Shown in pieces: positions 59,972-64,000 of a stretch of 64,000 nucleotides of DNA. The first letter of the stretch is position 1. Each line of letters opens with the position of its first letter. Source of the stretch: Phascolomyces articulosus (lineage: Eukaryota; Mucoromycota; Mucoromycetes; Mucorales; Lichtheimiaceae); the NCBI GenBank assembly GCA_025677815.1, contig JAIXMP010000013.1, positions 248,001 through 312,000 of the forward strand, in the 5' to 3' direction. The position numbers and the translations under genes are program-made. The notes under the pieces are model-generated. The model ran no database searches. It saw only the letters and a list, made by a program, of their open reading frames with translations, and was not told the origin of the DNA.

Positions 59972-62782
59972 TGTATCCCACTTTAATAGGTTTTCCTGTC
60001 TTGTTTTGGCAATAATTGTTGTTTGTGCATGATATTACTATATTCTCACTTTTTTAAGAGTAATTGATTACTATTAGATATGTTATTGTTATTGCTTACA
60101 TATAAGGATATTTGATTTATTTAATATTGGACAATGGGTTCTTTTATTCCAATGTGCTCAACAATAACTAATAGTAGCAATGATAATAAGTAGAGATTAT
60201 TTTCTGCAGAGTGCTAGGTAGTATATCATAATATGAATAGAAGAATAGAATTCTTAATTATCAAAAACATGTATTATTACAATAAAAAGTTTAAAATAAA
60301 TGGAAATACACTGTACCTTCTTCCATTGATTATTACTTTTTACTAAAATGACTTGTTTCAATAACACCAGAATTAATTATGAATATCCATCTAGTACAAA
60401 TTATCTAACATGGAGAAAATAGTAGTCAGAGGATCCCAATTATTGATACCAACAATAGCAACAGCTTATCGTCTCAAGAAAAGTATATTTTTCTGTTCCT
60501 TTTTTTTCACCTGCTATATCAGATACGATCAACGCTTGAACGTGATGAATTGTCGTATATGTAAAATAGAAATCAAAGTTTTTACGTAGAAAAACCTAAA
60601 AGTATATCGTTATATTTATCCCTAAATAATGATCCGTTGTAGCACTAGCTAATTCGGTTCAATCAATGTGCCTAAATATTTACTGATATTCTTCTTTTCT
60701 CTGCAGATATGGTAATTTCGGGAAGTTCATAAAGACAGCGGGATAATACAAATATGGTCTGAAACTTTTTTCTTTAAACAATGAGCCGCACGCAAGTCCG
60801 AAGTGTCTAGTATGGTAAATGATTACGTATATGAAATATTAACCTAATTCATTGTCAGTAACAATTGCATCTCGGTATATTGGTCCAACGATGATATTTT
60901 CCTCCTCAATACATTATTCGAAGTTTTACAAAGGATGAGATATAGGAATATATTGAATATAGCAACAAAAAAAAGTAAATCTTTAGGTTTAATAGGATCC
61001 CCAAATATGTAAATGGGATTGATTTTGACATAGTATGGTATATGGTATTATATATTCATGTAGGTCTTGCTAAAAAAAAAAAAGATATCATAATCTTAGA
61101 TAAAAGTAATTTTTTAATCTTAATAAGCAATTAAAAAAGGTACTTTTTGCAATAAGTCCTTGTCATTTCTTCTCCTTATAGCACTGGAGTGTATTCGCTT
61201 TTCACGCTATTAAATGCATAAAACATAGAAATATAACAAGGCATATAAGTACTAGTCAGGTTGATTTATAAAAGCAATACGATATTATTTTATTTTCCCA
61301 GTTCAACTTTAATTTTTATGCTCACTGTCAATTCAACCATGCTTGTACTCTAACGTATATTCATTTTATTTGTATAAAACATACTGTAAAGTATATCAAA
61401 ATAATGTAGAAGATATCAATCATTGATGTTGTCGGTGCTGCTGTTGTTTTTGGTGGTGATGACAGACAGAAAATTCTAGAACACCCATGGCTATACTTCT
61501 ATCAATATTCCTTCATTTATTTTCTTGAGCTTGAAGCTATTGATCGCACACTATTGTTAGTAGGGGTGGCATGGAGAATTAACAAAGTATTTCAGTAGTC
61601 CATCATTGTATAGAATTTCCAAAAGCCAGCGTCTATGAAATTTAGAGAGGCTAAGGATTGCGTAAAACAAAAATAAAGTTGCATAATATATTACATTATA
61701 AAATTCAAGTAATAAAATATATTCATTACATCAAAGTTGGTTAGATTGGTGTGCAATCAAAAATGAAAAAAAGGTAGTGAATTTTCTATCCTATAGGTAA
61801 AGAAAAGTTGAAAAATTAAAATCATCAATATCGATATCATTAACAGCTGTCAAATTATAGTGACTATTTTTGATGGAGAGAAAAGAGGTGGATGTTACTA
61901 CTGTTATGAATTTCTATATTAGTAAATATATACTAGAGGTGCAGATAACTCAAATGACATCCATTTCTATTGGACCATAATAGATGTTGTCGAGCTTGAT
62001 ATAATCCATCTTTAGCTCTAATTTTGACGTAGAATAGAATATCATAACAAGCAAGATATATTTATCATGCTCTGATTTCAATAATGGACAGTGTTCTCAT
62101 CTTCCTTCATAACAATAAAATATTTTCAGTCAACCAAAAATCGAAAAGTCAATAAAGTCATATTACTCTTTAGAATATTTTTACATACATCTCTTTTTGA
62201 CATTTTATATTTCATGAGCCATATTTACCATCGGAAAAAAGTGGCTTTCAGATGATGATTACATATTTCTGGACCATCAACAAATGGAATAAAAGGAAGT
62301 TTTTTTTTGAAATAATATAGAAAATTGACGTGCTCCGCTTGCATTACCATTAATTATAATTTCTCATTTATGAGGAGGGTGATACAAAATGATGTTCACA
62401 ATTCATTATAATAATAGTTCGTACGTTTATTTTTTGTTGATTCAATATAATTTTAAATTTGCACGAATGATCTTAAATACTTTATTCTTTAACAAAATAT
62501 ATTGAAAATCATTTAAAAACAATAAAGAAGAAGGAAAAAAAAGGAAATAGATCGTGATGGGAAAGCGATCTGAATATCTTGATAAAGGAATTATGTGAAA
62601 CATAACCTTGTGAGCACGCAATTGCATATATAAATCCCACAATTCTGTCGTCATATGTCGCGTTTTTGCATTATTGACTTTTGTATACATTTATAAAAAA
62701 AATCACTTTTGTTTTTTTTTTCTCACTCTTATTTTACTTTTTTTTTAATTCTTGAAGAAAACATATATATAAACATATAAAA
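59972..62782. other. 2.8-kb divergent spacer (elongin-B-like / MsrA)
   Basis: No gene, tRNA or element was recognised. The spacer is A+T-rich with only short meaningless frames. It must contain the promoters of both flanking genes. Confidence 0.6.
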
Positions 62783-63741
62783 ATGTCTGAACACGCAACT
62801 TTTGCTGGTGGTTGTTTCTGGTACCTATTATTCTTGATTGTTTGAACCATAGAGTATAAAAATAGGTAAATGCAATGGAACTAACAAAACCATGGAATAC
62901 TATCTATATGCGTATAGGGGTATCGAACACGTCTTTAATAAAGAATTCGCAAAGTATGATATTAAGACAAAGGTTGGATATACAGGTGGAAACACTGAAT
63001 CTCCTGATTATAAGCTGGTCTGTACAGGAACTACCAACCATGCCGAAGCTCTGGATATTGCTTATGATCCTGCAAAAATATCTTATGAAACTCTTCTTGA
63101 ATTTTTCTACCGAGTCCATGGTACCTATTATAATGATTCTATTTTTTTTTTCCCATCATCTCTATACTCTTTACTAATATGAAAATTTTCTATGTATTTG
63201 AACAAAAAAGATCCCACACTTTTAAATGCTCAGGTAAAAAAAAAATGAAAAATGTTTCTTTATTATCAATTGTTATTATATCTCTATCATGTATTTATAA
63301 AATGAATTGTCTATTTAATAGGGTCGTAATACCGGTACACAATATCGATCTGCTATTTTTTATCATTCATCTGAACAAAAGGAAACTGCTGAAAAAGTGA
63401 CTCAAAAGATTCAAGAGGAACGTTATAAGGATAAAAAGATTGTTACTGAAATTATTCCTGCAGTTCAATTTTTTGATGCTGAAGAATATCACCAGGTAGG
63501 AAATATGAGTTCTTTCCTTTTGAGAGGAGAAGGAGAAAATACCTTTTTTTAAGAATATGTTTGCTAACAGTAGCTATTTTTTTTTCATTATTAATAGCTT
63601 TACATTGAAAAGAATCCCGAAGGTTATGTGGTAAGTTGATAAGAAAAGAATAATACATAGGAATGGAGGAATAGTAACATAATATAATAACTTTAATCTT
63701 CTCCTCATTCATATACGTAGTGTCATTATCCTCGATGGTAA
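62783..63741 (+). CDS. MXR1: peptide methionine (S)-S-oxide reductase, MsrA (163 aa)
   Basis: Exons 62783-62820, 62918-63120, 63211-63233, 63322-63495, 63598-63630, 63721-63741, in frame to TAA. The enzyme reduces the S-epimer of methionine sulfoxide in proteins, using thioredoxin. Seen: the GGCFWG active site (Cys11 nucleophile), with its Trp codon split by intron 1; GYTGGNTESPDYKLVCTGTTNHAEALDIAYDP; LEFFYRVHDPT; GRNTGTQYRSAIFYHS; and the C-terminal QLYIEKNPEGYVCHYPRW. Cys at the YVC near the end may be a resolving cysteine. Length is normal for a compact MsrA. The third exon is 23 nt. Introns 1 and 2 both begin with the unusual donor GTACCT. No targeting peptide is seen, so it is probably cytosolic. 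Confidence 0.95.
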
Positions 63742-64000
63742 AGAATTGATGCAAACATGTAGATAAATGATTCTACAATACAAGCCTTCCTCCTTTTGTA
63801 AAAAGTTCTTTCTAATTATAATCACATCCCCCTTTCTTCTCTTCGTTATTACATTGTCAAATATCATGTACACTAAATCATATTACTTTGTTGTAATAGC
63901 CCACCTCTGTATATTGTTATATATCATCATAATTTACCATCTATCATCCAAAAATAGGATCATTATATAATAGCAACATATACTTTTTTACTATGAATCA

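Noticed and set aside
1..64000. CRISPR arrays, bacterial operons, riboswitches, integrated virus or plasmid genes
   Set aside because: None seen. Gene structure is consistently fungal nuclear throughout.

Overview
The window is nuclear DNA of a filamentous fungus, most likely an early-diverging zygomycete-type fungus (Mucoromycota, probably Mucorales). Protein genes are cut by many short GT-AG introns of roughly 60-130 bases. Spacers are extremely A+T-rich with homopolymer runs and microsatellites. The protein set is fungal: the ERMES subunit Mdm12, a full-size PDR-type ABC pump, Erg24, and Fmp27/Hobbit. No bacterial operons, CRISPR arrays, rRNA or convincing tRNA genes were seen. The order-level placement is an inference from gene style, not from a database match.

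Layout. 1-7.6 kb: the 3' part of a giant bridge-like lipid-transfer protein (Fmp27/Hobbit/BLTP2 family), running in from the left edge. 7.6-15.8 kb: a gene-poor stretch whose only convincing gene is a small eight-cysteine protein (13.0 kb). 15.8-22.7 kb: MDM12 (+) and VPS23 (-) as a tight convergent pair, then a divergent phosphomannose isomerase gene. 24.3 kb: a 190-bp pogo-like MITE. 24.8-32.8 kb, all on the minus strand: a copper P-type ATPase with seven N-terminal metal-binding modules, an F-box/LRR protein, and a UBE3D/Ipa1-type HECT_2 protein. 33.0-37.9 kb, minus strand: a decayed aldehyde dehydrogenase relic next to an intact paralogue. 40.3-46.0 kb, minus strand: an unrecognised conserved-looking protein and a PDR-type ABC transporter. 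47.7-59.3 kb, plus strand: a probably mitochondrial membrane J-domain protein, ERG24 (C-14 sterol reductase), and a 29-exon listerin (LTN1) gene. 59.4-60.0 kb, minus strand: an elongin-B/ubiquitin-like protein ending about 110 bases from LTN1. 62.8-63.7 kb: peptide methionine sulfoxide reductase A (MsrA).

The genes do not form one pathway. Loose themes are membrane and lipid biology (Fmp27, Mdm12, Vps23, Erg24, PDR pump), ubiquitin chemistry (F-box, UBE3D-like, listerin, elongin-B-like) and metal, redox or stress handling (Cu-ATPase, ALDH, MsrA). Exon models were built by hand from splice motifs and reading-frame continuity. Each model given here stays in frame from start to stop (the Fmp27 gene from the window edge), which is the main support for the coordinates.

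I did not find a clearly new multi-gene system. The best second looks are the seven-module Cu-ATPase with a cysteine-rich insertion in its ATP-binding half; the small protein built of two tandem CxxC-x9-CxxC units beside a 5.4-kb gene desert; a GC-AG intron in VPS23; a 15-nt microexon at the metal site of PMI; the ALDH gene/relic pair with discordant introns; the pogo-like MITE; and a GC-rich, stem-loop-forming island at 23.0 kb.
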